Assembly: GCF_014174165.1 (NCBI RefSeq)
Contig: NZ_JABEQN010000008.1
Location: 62,001 to 126,000, forward strand
DNA length: 64,000 nucleotides
Direction of reading: 5' to 3'
Origin: Gluconacetobacter dulcium
Lineage (GTDB): Bacteria > Pseudomonadota > Alphaproteobacteria > Acetobacterales > Acetobacteraceae
Of this stretch, positions 24,474 through 31,595 are shown one piece after another. Below the pieces are notes generated by a model, which was not told the DNA's origin, ran no database searches, and worked only from the letters and a program-made list of their open reading frames with translations. The translations under genes and the position numbers were made by a program. The first letter of the stretch is position 1. Each line of letters starts with the position of its first letter.

Positions 24474-24842
24474 TCAGCGGCAGATTTGCGCCGCAACGGC
24501 GTCCAGTTTGCGCTCGTAAGAGGCCCGCTCGGCGGCGCTGAGAAAACCCTGTTTCTGCGCAAAAGCATCCGTGTTCGCACGGACCCGTTGCACATCTTTC
24601 CATAGCCGGTCCGCAGTGGGCTGACTCAGCCGGCGCGCCTTGCGCGCAGTGCTGATATCCGCCTGCAGGATATTGGCCCGCATGGAAATATGGGCTTGCC
24701 CCGGATCTTTGATCGTCCCGCCCAACTCCCCCACCAAAGAGTGTTGCTCCCCAAGATTGCAACTCGGAAACGCATCCGAGCGGGTTTGTGCGTGGGCTGA
24801 GGACAGACCCAAAATCAGCCCAGAAAAAATGATTAACTTCAT
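24474..24842 (-). CDS. Small secreted/periplasmic protein, 122 aa
   Basis: The product begins with a clear signal peptide (MKLIIFSGLILGLSSAHA-Q) and has a helical mature part with basic and Gln/Ala-rich stretches (KARRLSQPTADRLWKDVQRV) and a final cysteine that may pair with one near residue 28. It is transcribed against all neighbours and is flanked by the 23-bp purine-rich repeats, suggesting a later insertion. Periplasmic export is inferred; the family is unknown to me. Confidence 0.65.
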   Translation of the reverse strand: MKLIIFSGLILGLSSAHAQTRSDAFPSCNLGEQHSLVGELGGTIKDPGQAHISMRANILQADISTARKARRLSQPTADRLWKDVQRVRANTDAFAQKQGFLSAAERASYERKLDAVAAQICR

Positions 24843-24929
24843 CGATCACTCCAATTCCGCACTGCTCGTTATAGTCTCCTGGGCGTCGATTTCACACCAA
24901 GCGTGTCGCACGTGCCGTCGGAGCTGCCA

Positions 24930-24952
24930 GACGAGGAGAGAAGAAGAGAGGA
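24930..24952 (+). repeat. 23-bp purine-rich direct repeat, right copy
   Basis: Identical to 24343-24365. It forms the start of the purine-rich leader before the type B hairpin at 24981. Confidence 0.65.
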
Positions 24953-24980
24953 AAGAAATTAAGGAAGAGGGCAGGTCGCT

Positions 24981-25063
24981 CTCATGGGGTGGCGGCCGGT
25001 GCAAGGGTTCGTCGCAGGCTCCCGGCGCAAGCGCCGCCCTTGCACCGGCCGCCACCCCATGAG
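24981..25063 (+). other. Long hairpin (family type B, copy 2), perfect 27-bp stem
   Basis: Arms 24981-25007 and 25037-25063 are perfectly complementary over 27 bp; the 29-nt loop is identical to the loop at 21552-21580. Compared with that copy, three stem positions change on both arms so that pairing is kept. A purine-rich leader (24930-24976) precedes it. Confidence 0.8.
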
Positions 25064-25162
25064 GCGCGGAAAGCATCGAGGAGAAGAAGAAAGAGGGGTC
25101 AGCGCTGTCTGCCCTGTCTTCGGCTCCCGATGCCTTTCCATCCGAGCCGCAGGAGCGCCCTC

Positions 25163-25342
25163 ATGGCAGACCATCGCAAAACCCCGACACGTCTGACCGA
25201 TACGTTCGAAGCCATTGCGCTGATCGGTAGCAGCGTTGTGATCGCATTGACCGCATGGCTGATCATCGCCGCGCCGGCCTTTCTCGCCGGGATTCCGTCA
25301 GATCTCGATCACCGGCACCCGGTTCAGGTCGCGGCCCGATGA
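25163..25342 (+). CDS. Small membrane protein, 59 aa
   Basis: The ATG at 25163 follows gcaggagcgccctc. The protein has one hydrophobic segment (about 17-41, ALIGSSVVIALTAWLIIAAP) between a polar N-terminus and a short polar tail. Its stop overlaps the next start (ATGA), so it is the first gene of a coupled series behind the type B hairpin. Function unknown. Confidence 0.6.
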   Translation: MADHRKTPTRLTDTFEAIALIGSSVVIALTAWLIIAAPAFLAGIPSDLDHRHPVQVAAR

Positions 25343-25560
25343 GCGGACACGCCGAAGCCCACGACGGATCGGGGGGCGCCATCACGGCGTCTCCCAATTC
25401 CTGCACCGAGACAGTGGATGCGCTGGTCGACGAGGCTCTTGCCTATCAGGCCGAGTCCTTCGACGCCGATGAGCCGATCGACGGCGGCGACCTGGTGGAA
25501 TGGTTTGCGGCCTGGCGGATCGCGCTGCGCGAGGCGCGGCGGCACGAGCGGCAGGTTTGA
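25339..25560 (+). CDS. Hypothetical acidic protein, 73 aa
   Basis: Starts at ATG 25339, overlapping the stop of the small membrane protein by four bases. It is an acidic helical protein (ETVDALVDEALAYQAESFDA) ending in an Arg-rich helix. It is followed within four bases by the interrupted methylase gene, so the three form one operon. Confidence 0.6.
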   Translation: MSGHAEAHDGSGGAITASPNSCTETVDALVDEALAYQAESFDADEPIDGGDLVEWFAAWRIALREARRHERQV

Positions 25561-25564
25561 ACCG

Positions 25565-26347
25565 ATGTCCGGCCGGATCAAGACGATCGCGAAGCTGCTC
25601 GAAGCGGCCCGGTATCGGCACGACCTCTACACGACGTTCTCCGACTGTATGGAGGCGATGGCGATTTCCATGGCGAATGCCGTCGACCTGACGCAGCGCG
25701 AGGAGCGGGAAGCCCGGTATCTGAAGATCGTCGGCCGCTATGACCGGCAGACGATCGAGACCTAGCCCCAGGTCCTCGCGGAGGTTGCCCTCGCGCTGGA
25801 GGAAAGCCCGACCGACATTCTCGGCGCCGTCTTCGGGATGCTGGAACTGCACAATGCGCATCGGGGCCAGTTCTTCACGCCATTCGAGGTGTGCCGCCTC
25901 ATGGCGGGAGTTCTTATCGGCGATGGCGGGGAGGCCCGGGGAATCATCGAGCAATCCGGATTTGTCACGGTGCAGGAGCCGGCCTGCGGTGCCGGCGCCA
26001 TGGTTATCGCCCTTGCCGAGGCGTTGCGGGACGCCGGGATCAATTACCAGCAACACATGCACGTCACCGCGATCGACGTGGATCCCCGCGCAGCGCACAT
26101 GGCGTTCGTCCAGTTCTCGCTGCTGCATATCCCGGCGACCGTGATCGTTGGCAATTCGCTGACGCTGGAGACCCGCGAATACTGGTTCACGCCGGCACAT
26201 ATTCTCGGCGGGTGGTCGCGCAAGCTGGCCGCAAGTGCTGCTGCTGCGCCTGAGGCTTCAGTCCCGGTCGCCCCCGTGGCGACGCCAGGTGTGCCCACCC
26301 AGCCAGTGCCCGCCGAGCGCCCGCTGCTGCAACTTTCCCTGTTCTGA
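25565..26347 (+). pseudogene. Adenine-type DNA methyltransferase interrupted by an in-frame TAG
   Basis: One reading frame runs from ATG 25565 (MSGRIKTIAKLLEAARYRHD) to TGA 26347, broken only by TAG at 25763-25765 after residue 66. Upstream is a helical N-terminal part; downstream are GQFFTPFEVCRLMAG and the SAM motif EPACGAGAMV, typical of small plasmid methylases. The frame on both sides is unchanged and the sequence continues sensibly (QVLAEVALALEE), so a single substitution such as TTG to TAG explains it. Translation could restart at ATG 25838 to give 169 residues. Alternatives are a sequencing error or amber suppression. Confidence 0.7.
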
Positions 26348-26374
26348 ACCGCGCCGAAGCGCTGGAGAAATGCC

Positions 26375-26773
26375 ATGATCCGCCAATATTACGCCTCCCC
26401 CTTTCAGGGGGGCGATAACCCGCTGCGCGTCGGCTGCGTTGCGGTCGGCACAATCTTCCGCCTGCCGGCGCCCAGGGAGCGTTACGCATCCTGGATCGTG
26501 GAGGCGTTTCTGAATGGCCAGTGCATGGCCTGTGCCTACAACCGGCGCACCGGGCGCTGGGAGGACCGCTACCTCTCCCGCCGCTCCGACACCGTGGTTA
26601 TCCGCTCTCTGGCGCATGGCAAGCGTGTGACCGTCGCCTTGCGTTGGCTTCTGCACGAGGGAGGGGACGACGCGATCGCCGCGCCCTATCCCGACCTGCC
26701 CGACGTGTACCGCTTCCATGGCGCCTATCGCCGTGCGGCCGGGGCCCGGTGCGCGGGGAGGATCGCGGCATGA
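26375..26773 (+). CDS. Hypothetical protein, 132 aa
   Basis: The ATG at 26375 follows gctggagaaatgcc. It is a beta-rich soluble protein (RVGCVAVGTIFRLPAPRERY, RRTGRWEDRYLSRRSDTV) with no motif I recognise. Its stop overlaps the next start (ATGA). Confidence 0.6.
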   Translation: MIRQYYASPFQGGDNPLRVGCVAVGTIFRLPAPRERYASWIVEAFLNGQCMACAYNRRTGRWEDRYLSRRSDTVVIRSLAHGKRVTVALRWLLHEGGDDAIAAPYPDLPDVYRFHGAYRRAAGARCAGRIAA

Positions 26774-27288
26774 CGGTCGGCGTTCAGTTTCCGGCCCTTC
26801 GGCGTCCGGCGCTGGCCGCCGGGGGCTTTACCGCGACCCGCTGGCACAGTGCCGACGAGAAGGCGCGGATGGGCGACGCGATCCTGGCCTTCATTGCGCG
26901 GGGCATGCCGAGGTCCGGATGGACAATGTCGCTCTACAACCGGCTGTCGAACATGTTCGGCTTCATCGCGCATTACGACCGGCACGGCTTCTGGCACACC
27001 CATTTCGCCAGCACGGCAGGGCGGGTCGCGTTCCTCGAGCAGATCGCGGGTTATCCGTGCTGGGGGCAGCCGACGGCAGTCTGGTCGGACGTCGAGCGGG
27101 AGATCCGGGCTCGCGTTCTCGAGTCCGGGCTGATTGCGGCGTACCGCGCCCAGGAGAGGCAGGAGACGGCATGCGCCGAGCGGGAGCAACTGGCCCGCCT
27201 ATTGGTGAAACATGGCCAAGCGCAGCACGGAGACCTGCATGCTGCCGCAGCGAGGCCCGGACCGGCTTCGCAATTGTCGCTCATCTAG
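26770..27288 (+). CDS. Hypothetical protein, 172 aa
   Basis: Coupled to the preceding gene by a four-base ATGA overlap. The protein has a helical core with several aromatic residues (MSLYNRLSNMFGFIAHYDRH, GFWHTHFASTAGRVAFL) and an Arg/Glu-rich helix before a short tail ending in QLSLI. That ending resembles those of the interrupted methylase (LQLSLF). A bidirectional terminator follows. Confidence 0.65.
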   Translation: MTVGVQFPALRRPALAAGGFTATRWHSADEKARMGDAILAFIARGMPRSGWTMSLYNRLSNMFGFIAHYDRHGFWHTHFASTAGRVAFLEQIAGYPCWGQPTAVWSDVEREIRARVLESGLIAAYRAQERQETACAEREQLARLLVKHGQAQHGDLHAAAARPGPASQLSLI

Positions 27289-27296
27289 GTGCAATG

Positions 27297-27326
27297 CACC
27301 CGGCCCGAGAACAATGCGGCCGGGTG
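27297..27326. terminator. Bidirectional terminator between convergent genes
   Basis: A perfect 9-bp stem cacccggcc/ggccgggtg with a 12-nt loop lies between the convergent genes ending at 27288 (+) and 27332 (-). No T-run is present on either side. Confidence 0.55.
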
Positions 27327-27331
27327 TCGGA

Positions 27332-27841
27332 TTATGCCGCTTGTGCGGTCAGCAGGCGGCCGTGGCCGTCCAGTTTGGACTCCATGAAGGGGACTGCCAT
27401 CCGCGGTACCCTGCGGATGATGAACTCCGAGCCGGTCGGAATCCACAGCCACCACTGGAGACCCTTGTGCTCGAGGAGAGGCTCGCCTCGCACGAACCGA
27501 ATGCCCTTCCCTGCTCGGGGAATCAAGCGGTCCTTCAATACGCCCGCGACCTGCCGCCCGCCGAGATAGATATCGTCGTGGAAGCGTCGAAACAGCGGGG
27601 AGCCGCCGTTTTCTTCGACCGCGACTGTGAGGTCGACCTGATCTGCTACCGTCTCCGGCCGGCCGTCCACGCCGAAGAGCATATGGCACATGGCGCGCAA
27701 GTCGGATTCCCATTTGGCTTCGAACCGCCATTTGCCCTTGCCGACGAATCGTCCGCGATATCGGCGAGCCTGGGTGGAGAGCTCGGGGTGGAACGGCGCT
27801 TCGAGCGTAATGTAGGCCCCGTCGACCGAAAGTATCGCCAT
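27332..27841 (-). CDS. Hypothetical protein, 169 aa, opposite strand
   Basis: The minus-strand ATG at 27841 is preceded by gaggtcatc as ribosome site. The protein (MAILSVDGAYITLEAPFHPE) is beta-rich with many aromatic residues and a basic central part (RYRGRFVGKGKWRFEAKWES). I do not recognise the family. It is one of few genes in this region read against the plus-strand block, and its upstream region (27850-27950) is AT-richer and probably holds its promoter. Confidence 0.65.
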   Translation of the reverse strand: MAILSVDGAYITLEAPFHPELSTQARRYRGRFVGKGKWRFEAKWESDLRAMCHMLFGVDGRPETVADQVDLTVAVEENGGSPLFRRFHDDIYLGGRQVAGVLKDRLIPRAGKGIRFVRGEPLLEHKGLQWWLWIPTGSEFIIRRVPRMAVPFMESKLDGHGRLLTAQAA

Positions 27842-27985
27842 GATGATGACCTCAGTGTGAGTCGAAACTGTCGTGATTCTATTGGCGTCGATTCGCGATG
27901 TACAGACAAAAATGTAGCGGGACAGAAGAAAAGATCGTGATTGAGCAAAGAGAGTCACGAAAGAGAAGGGAGGGGTGGGGAAGGC

Positions 27986-28188
27986 AGTGGCTGTAGCCGC
28001 GTCGCCCTCGGGTTGCTGCGGTCTGGACCGGGCGGCTCTCCCGTTAATCCCCGGCCTGCGGCCGCCTGCGGTTCCGGCGTCACCGTGAAGCGGCACGCCG
28101 CTTCCGCACCACTGACGCCTTCAGGGATCAACACTCGCTTTCCGCCCGGTCCCTGTCGACCGCACCCGAGGGAGACGCGGCTACCGCC
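27986..28188 (+). other. Very long hairpin before ssb (about 45-bp imperfect stem)
   Basis: Positions 27986-28035 pair with 28142-28188 through several uninterrupted blocks (tagccgcgt/acgcggcta, ccctcgggt/acccgaggg, gcggtc/gaccgc, ggaccgggcgg/ccgcccggtcc). The 106-nt apical part contains further GC-rich repeats. A purine-rich tract (27945-27985) comes first and the ssb start codon lies 35 bp after the element, the same layout as the other hairpins. Confidence 0.7.
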
Positions 28189-28222
28189 CCGTCCGGGAAG
28201 AGAAACGAGAAGGAAATCAGAG

Positions 28223-28714
28223 ATGGCCGGAAGCGTGAACAAGGTGGTCCTGGTCGGCAACCTGGGCAAGGATCCCGAGGTCCGGAACGCGCAGAATGGC
28301 GCGAAGATCGTCAGCGTCACTCTGGCGACCAGCGAAAGCTGGACCGACAAGGCATCCGGCGAGCGCCGCGAGAAGACCGAGTGGCATCGCGTCGTGATCT
28401 TCAACGAGCGGATTGCCGACGTTGCGGAGCGTTTCCTGCGCAAGGGACGCAAGATCTATCTGGAAGGCGCGCTTCAGACCCGCAAATGGACGGATCAGTC
28501 CGGCCAGGAGCGCTACACGACCGAAATCGTGGTCGATCGCTTTCGGGGCGACCTTGTGCTGCTGGACAGTGCCGGGAGCCACAGTGACGAAAGCCGCTAC
28601 GGGCTCGACGACCGGCCCTCGCGTAGCGCACCGGCCCGCGATAGCGCGTTCGGTGGCGGCAGCGCCGGCGCCGGGCTCGATGACGAAATTCCCTTCGCGC
28701 CGTGCGTCGACTGA
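28223..28714 (+). CDS. ssb: Single-stranded DNA-binding protein (first copy)
   Basis: The 163-residue protein has the bacterial SSB OB-fold ([53 protein letters not shown]). It would coat single-stranded plasmid DNA during replication or after transfer. The acidic tip DDEIPF, which normally ends the protein and recruits partners, is here followed by five extra residues (APCVD), so partner binding may be weakened. The second copy at 41960 ends normally. Start ATG 28223 after gagaaggaaatcag. Confidence 0.93.
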   Translation: MAGSVNKVVLVGNLGKDPEVRNAQNGAKIVSVTLATSESWTDKASGERREKTEWHRVVIFNERIADVAERFLRKGRKIYLEGALQTRKWTDQSGQERYTTEIVVDRFRGDLVLLDSAGSHSDESRYGLDDRPSRSAPARDSAFGGGSAGAGLDDEIPFAPCVD

Positions 28715-28789
28715 AGCCCGTGCCGCCGTGTCGCCGGACACGGTGGCAGGACCGCTGACGCGGTCGCATCCGGAAAAGGAAGAATTGCC

Positions 28790-29023
28790 ATGTGCCAGTT
28801 TTCTACGGGGCTCGATCCTGTGTTCTCAGCGCCCGTGCTCCATCGTGCGGCGACTGTCGGCATTCGCATCGGCGCCGCGCGCCGTTCATTCGCTGAAGCG
28901 GCGCTGCTGGTGGACGAGGCGGCCGAAGCCGCCATCAGCGCCGCGGCCCGCGCCGCGTGGCGGCGCGAGGCCCATGCGTTCCATCGCTCAGCGCGTCGCC
29001 TGCTGTTCGATGTGGCCCATTGA
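28790..29023 (+). CDS. Hypothetical Ala-rich small protein, 77 aa
   Basis: The ATG at 28790 follows aaaaggaagaattgcc, a strong ribosome site. The protein is helical and very alanine/arginine-rich (AALLVDEAAEAAISAAARAA). Its 3' end overlaps the convergent gene at 28988 by 36 bp. Function unknown. Confidence 0.55.
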   Translation: MCQFSTGLDPVFSAPVLHRAATVGIRIGAARRSFAEAALLVDEAAEAAISAAARAAWRREAHAFHRSARRLLFDVAH

Positions 29024-29509
29024 TGCGCCCGCATGCGCGATCAGGGCCTCGTCCAGCACCGACCACGCGGCAAGCAGCCGGGTCCCCGTGCGCCAGGCGA
29101 TCATGGTGGTGCTTGCCACCCGGGCCTGATACGCCTCATTCCACATCTCGTCCCTGGTCTGGCGTTCGGCTTCCCATGTCAGGTCGCGCAGCTCGCTGAA
29201 GCGACGGACCATGCGTTCGACGAGCGGTTGAAACCAACGGGTGACTTCCTCGCGCGCGGTTTGCGGATCCGGATGCAGCGTGATGTCGCCAAGCATTTTC
29301 ATGCCGGTACGACGGCCCTGTGCCTCGACAGCGGTGGGTTCCGGGGGGGCTCCCAAGCCGTGACGGGCGAGCAGGTTGTACACCGTGCCGTATTCGGGCA
29401 AGAGGTTACGAATCTGCTCTGCAGTGGGCGTCGTCCGACGCTCGACCGGAAAGCGGAGCAGGGTGCGTTCGGTCCGGTCGCGTTTGATCAGATCGCTCAT
29501 AGAGAGCAT
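28988..29509 (-). CDS. Hypothetical protein, 173 aa, opposite strand
   Basis: The minus-strand frame from ATG 29509 (MLSMSDLIKRD; an alternative ATG lies at 29500) encodes a helical protein with a Glu/Arg-rich central part (RMVRRFSELRDLTWEAERQT) and an amphipathic C-terminal region. It is divergent from the secreted nuclease gene, with 39 bp between the starts. No recognised family, and no strong ribosome site for either start. Confidence 0.55.
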   Translation of the reverse strand: MLSMSDLIKRDRTERTLLRFPVERRTTPTAEQIRNLLPEYGTVYNLLARHGLGAPPEPTAVEAQGRRTGMKMLGDITLHPDPQTAREEVTRWFQPLVERMVRRFSELRDLTWEAERQTRDEMWNEAYQARVASTTMIAWRTGTRLLAAWSVLDEALIAHAGASMGHIEQQATR

Positions 29510-29548
29510 AGAAGACTCGCCAATGCGATAAAGTAAAGGGATAACAGT

Positions 29549-30463
29549 ATGTTGCGTGCATTTTTGCAGGCGCTCGCCGGCTTGTTTGCCGGCACCGCCG
29601 TCCTGTGCACGGCGACGAGTGCCTTGGCTGGGGAATGCGACGGGTTCGGCGCCGGGAACAAGCTCCCGGCGCTCGTCAATCCCCGGTTGGCGCCGCGAAC
29701 AACGCTCCTGTGCAATAGGGCTTACGCGTCGTTCAATTCCGGGCTTGCCCACGAACCATTGTGGTCCGCTGAACGGCTGGCGGAAGAAGACCTGGAAGGG
29801 GCGGAACGGGTCGGCCGGGTGACGCGATATTTTCATGTCGAACCCCGCGTTCCCGAGGGTGATCAGGCGACGCTGTCGGATTATCGGGGCTCCGGCTACG
29901 ATCGAGGGCACCTCACGCCATCCGGCGACGCGCCGGATGCGCGCGCGCAGGAGCAGACATTCTCCCTCGCGAATGTCGTACCCCAGACGCCGGCGCTGAA
30001 TGAGGGGATCTGGGCCGGTGTGGAAATGGCCGTACGCGACCTGGTGCGGCGGGATGGCGTCATCTACGTCGTCACCGGGCCGGCCTTCCATGGACAGAAG
30101 CAGGCGATCGGGAGCGACAATGTGCTGGTGCCGAGTTCGACCTGGAAGGCCATCTATGACCCGGTGGAGGAGAAGACCGGGGTCTATGTGTGCAAGAACA
30201 ACGATGCTCCAACCTGCACGACCGTCAGTGTAGCAACGTTGATTCAGGAGGTCGGGATCGATCCCTTCCCGGGTCTTTCGGACACCTTGAAGGCGCAGGC
30301 TCCGGATCTTCCACAGCCCGAGGCCAGCCCCTATGCTCCGCGCTCGCGAGCGAGGCGGACGGGCTGGGAAGGTGCCGGTCGATCCGGCATGCTTCGCGAC
30401 GCGGAGAGGGCGGGAACAACGGCGCTGCACGGATTGGCGCGGACATTGGAGGGCGGCCAGTGA
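29549..30463 (+). CDS. Secreted DNA/RNA non-specific endonuclease (NucA/EndA type)
   Basis: A signal peptide (MLRAFLQALAGLFAGTAVLC...TSALAG) precedes a non-specific nuclease domain with the metal-binding DRGHLTPSGD motif (catalytic H121) and a later Asn-rich region (LANVVPQTPALNEGIW) typical of the beta-beta-alpha metal fold. Length 304 aa; the last 50 residues are Arg-rich and extra to the family core. It would degrade DNA/RNA in the periplasm or outside. Related nucleases occur in plasmid transfer regions (for example nuc of pKM101). Start ATG 29549 follows taaagggataac. Confidence 0.85.
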   Translation: MLRAFLQALAGLFAGTAVLCTATSALAGECDGFGAGNKLPALVNPRLAPRTTLLCNRAYASFNSGLAHEPLWSAERLAEEDLEGAERVGRVTRYFHVEPRVPEGDQATLSDYRGSGYDRGHLTPSGDAPDARAQEQTFSLANVVPQTPALNEGIWAGVEMAVRDLVRRDGVIYVVTGPAFHGQKQAIGSDNVLVPSSTWKAIYDPVEEKTGVYVCKNNDAPTCTTVSVATLIQEVGIDPFPGLSDTLKAQAPDLPQPEASPYAPRSRARRTGWEGAGRSGMLRDAERAGTTALHGLARTLEGGQ

Positions 30464-30711
30464 GCTTCACACCTTTTGTCGATGATGGTGGGAGCCTGTC
30501 GGTCGACGGCCTGACGATCGAGAATGGCGAGGAGCGTGTTGCGCTCTATGGACGCCTTTCCATCGGCAAGGATCAGGCCGGGCTGAAGGACGCGAAGGCG
30601 CTGAAGGCGATCGTCGACGCGCTGGTCGCCCGTCTGGAGCACGAACCCTCCCTGCCGAGCCATCTGCCGCCAGGGGAGAAGGCGCATCCGGTCGACGACC
30701 CGTTCGTCTGA
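30460..30711 (+). CDS. Hypothetical protein, 83 aa, coupled to the nuclease
   Basis: A GTG at 30460 overlaps the nuclease stop (GTGA), with ttggagggcgg upstream. The protein (SFTPFVDDGGSLSVDGLTIE) ends in PVDDPFV. It could be an immunity-like or accessory factor because of the coupling, but no similarity supports this. Its stop abuts the convergent WGR gene. Confidence 0.6.
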   Translation: MSFTPFVDDGGSLSVDGLTIENGEERVALYGRLSIGKDQAGLKDAKALKAIVDALVARLEHEPSLPSHLPPGEKAHPVDDPFV

Positions 30712-30987
30712 TCAGGCAGGCGTATAGCCGCGGCGCCGACGAATGACGACCTGGTCGGCCAGCGCGTTCACGGCGGCGCCTTCATCAGGGTGTAGATCGA
30801 GGCGTTGCGTGCCTCTTGTGCCGATCCGTCCCCACTGGCGAACCAGGACGGCGCCGCCGAACAGTTCCGGCTGAATCGACAGGGAATAGAAGCGCCATTC
30901 GTTCTTCTCGGGCCGGATCCGGCGGAAATGGGCGCTGACGGGAAACAGATTTATCTGGGAGGCAGCCGGCCGGCGTTTACGGGTCAT
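30712..30987 (-). CDS. WGR-domain protein, 91 aa
   Basis: Minus-strand gene from ATG 30987, preceded by agaggagc. Most of the protein is a single WGR domain (about 20-90), with LVRQWGRIGTRGTQRLDLHP carrying the Trp-Gly-Arg signature. WGR domains bind nucleic acid and accompany PARP and plasmid proteins. It stands tail to tail with the 83-aa gene, leaving no bases between stops. Confidence 0.8.
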   Translation of the reverse strand: MTRKRRPAASQINLFPVSAHFRRIRPEKNEWRFYSLSIQPELFGGAVLVRQWGRIGTRGTQRLDLHPDEGAAVNALADQVVIRRRRGYTPA

Positions 30988-31595
30988 GCTCCTCTGGTCT
31001 CCGGACTGTTTGGCCCAGGACCTATCATGTCGCGATTCAGGGTACCAGAGAAATCGCGCCTGCGCGCAGTCACAAACGCTTCCTCCATGATGCGAGGAAG
31101 GCGTGGACTGCGGAGAGGACGCAATGGAAACACAGACGGGGATGGCGGCGAGAGGGACGACGATCCCTGGAATGCTGCCGTGTGCTGCGCGGGAAGCAGT
31201 GGGTGCCACAAGCCTCACTCCGGGCAAGACGCCTTCCACCCCATCTTCCTCCGCTGCGCTCCGTGCAGACGGGTCCCCTGAGAAGGCATCTTGCCCTGCG
31301 TTGCGTTTGCGGCGGTCCTGAAAGTGTCGGGACGAAAGGCGTCGCTGCGCATCGCTTTCGCCCTGTCGCCTCCGGCTCGGGTCGAACGAAAGGCTGTCGT
31401 CTTCTTTTTCTTTGTGCAAGCGGTAAACGCGATACGATGCGGGTAATTCCGTTGTGTGTATTTGGTTTTTATGAAGTGGATTGCGGTTTTGTATTGTAAT
31501 TAATGCGGTGAATGCCTATACTGACTTTGAAATCAAACGGGTGTTGAGGCTCACCTCCGAGAAGAGCGCCACCTGGACTGCGAAAGGGATCCGAA
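30988..31595. other. 608-bp intergenic region with inverted repeat, motif and promoter
   Basis: No convincing gene. Arms ggaaggcgt (31096-31104) and acgccttcc (31229-31237) form a long-range inverted repeat, and on the minus strand a purine-rich run (near 31390-31420) comes before it, mirroring the leader-plus-hairpin layout but pointing to the WGR gene. A gcgcagtcacaaacg motif lies at 31064-31078. The last 120 bp are AT-rich and hold the promoter listed separately. Confidence 0.5.
31494..31522 (+). promoter_or_regulatory. Sigma-70-like promoter before the Toprim/DUF3991 gene
   Basis: TTGTAA (31494-31499), a 17-bp spacer and TATACT (31517-31522) in an AT-rich stretch, 74 bp upstream of the start at 31596. 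Confidence 0.6.

Noticed and set aside
27986-28188. Rho-independent terminator before ssb
   Set aside because: The stem is far too long, has no T-run and lies downstream of a divergently read gene start, not after a stop codon.
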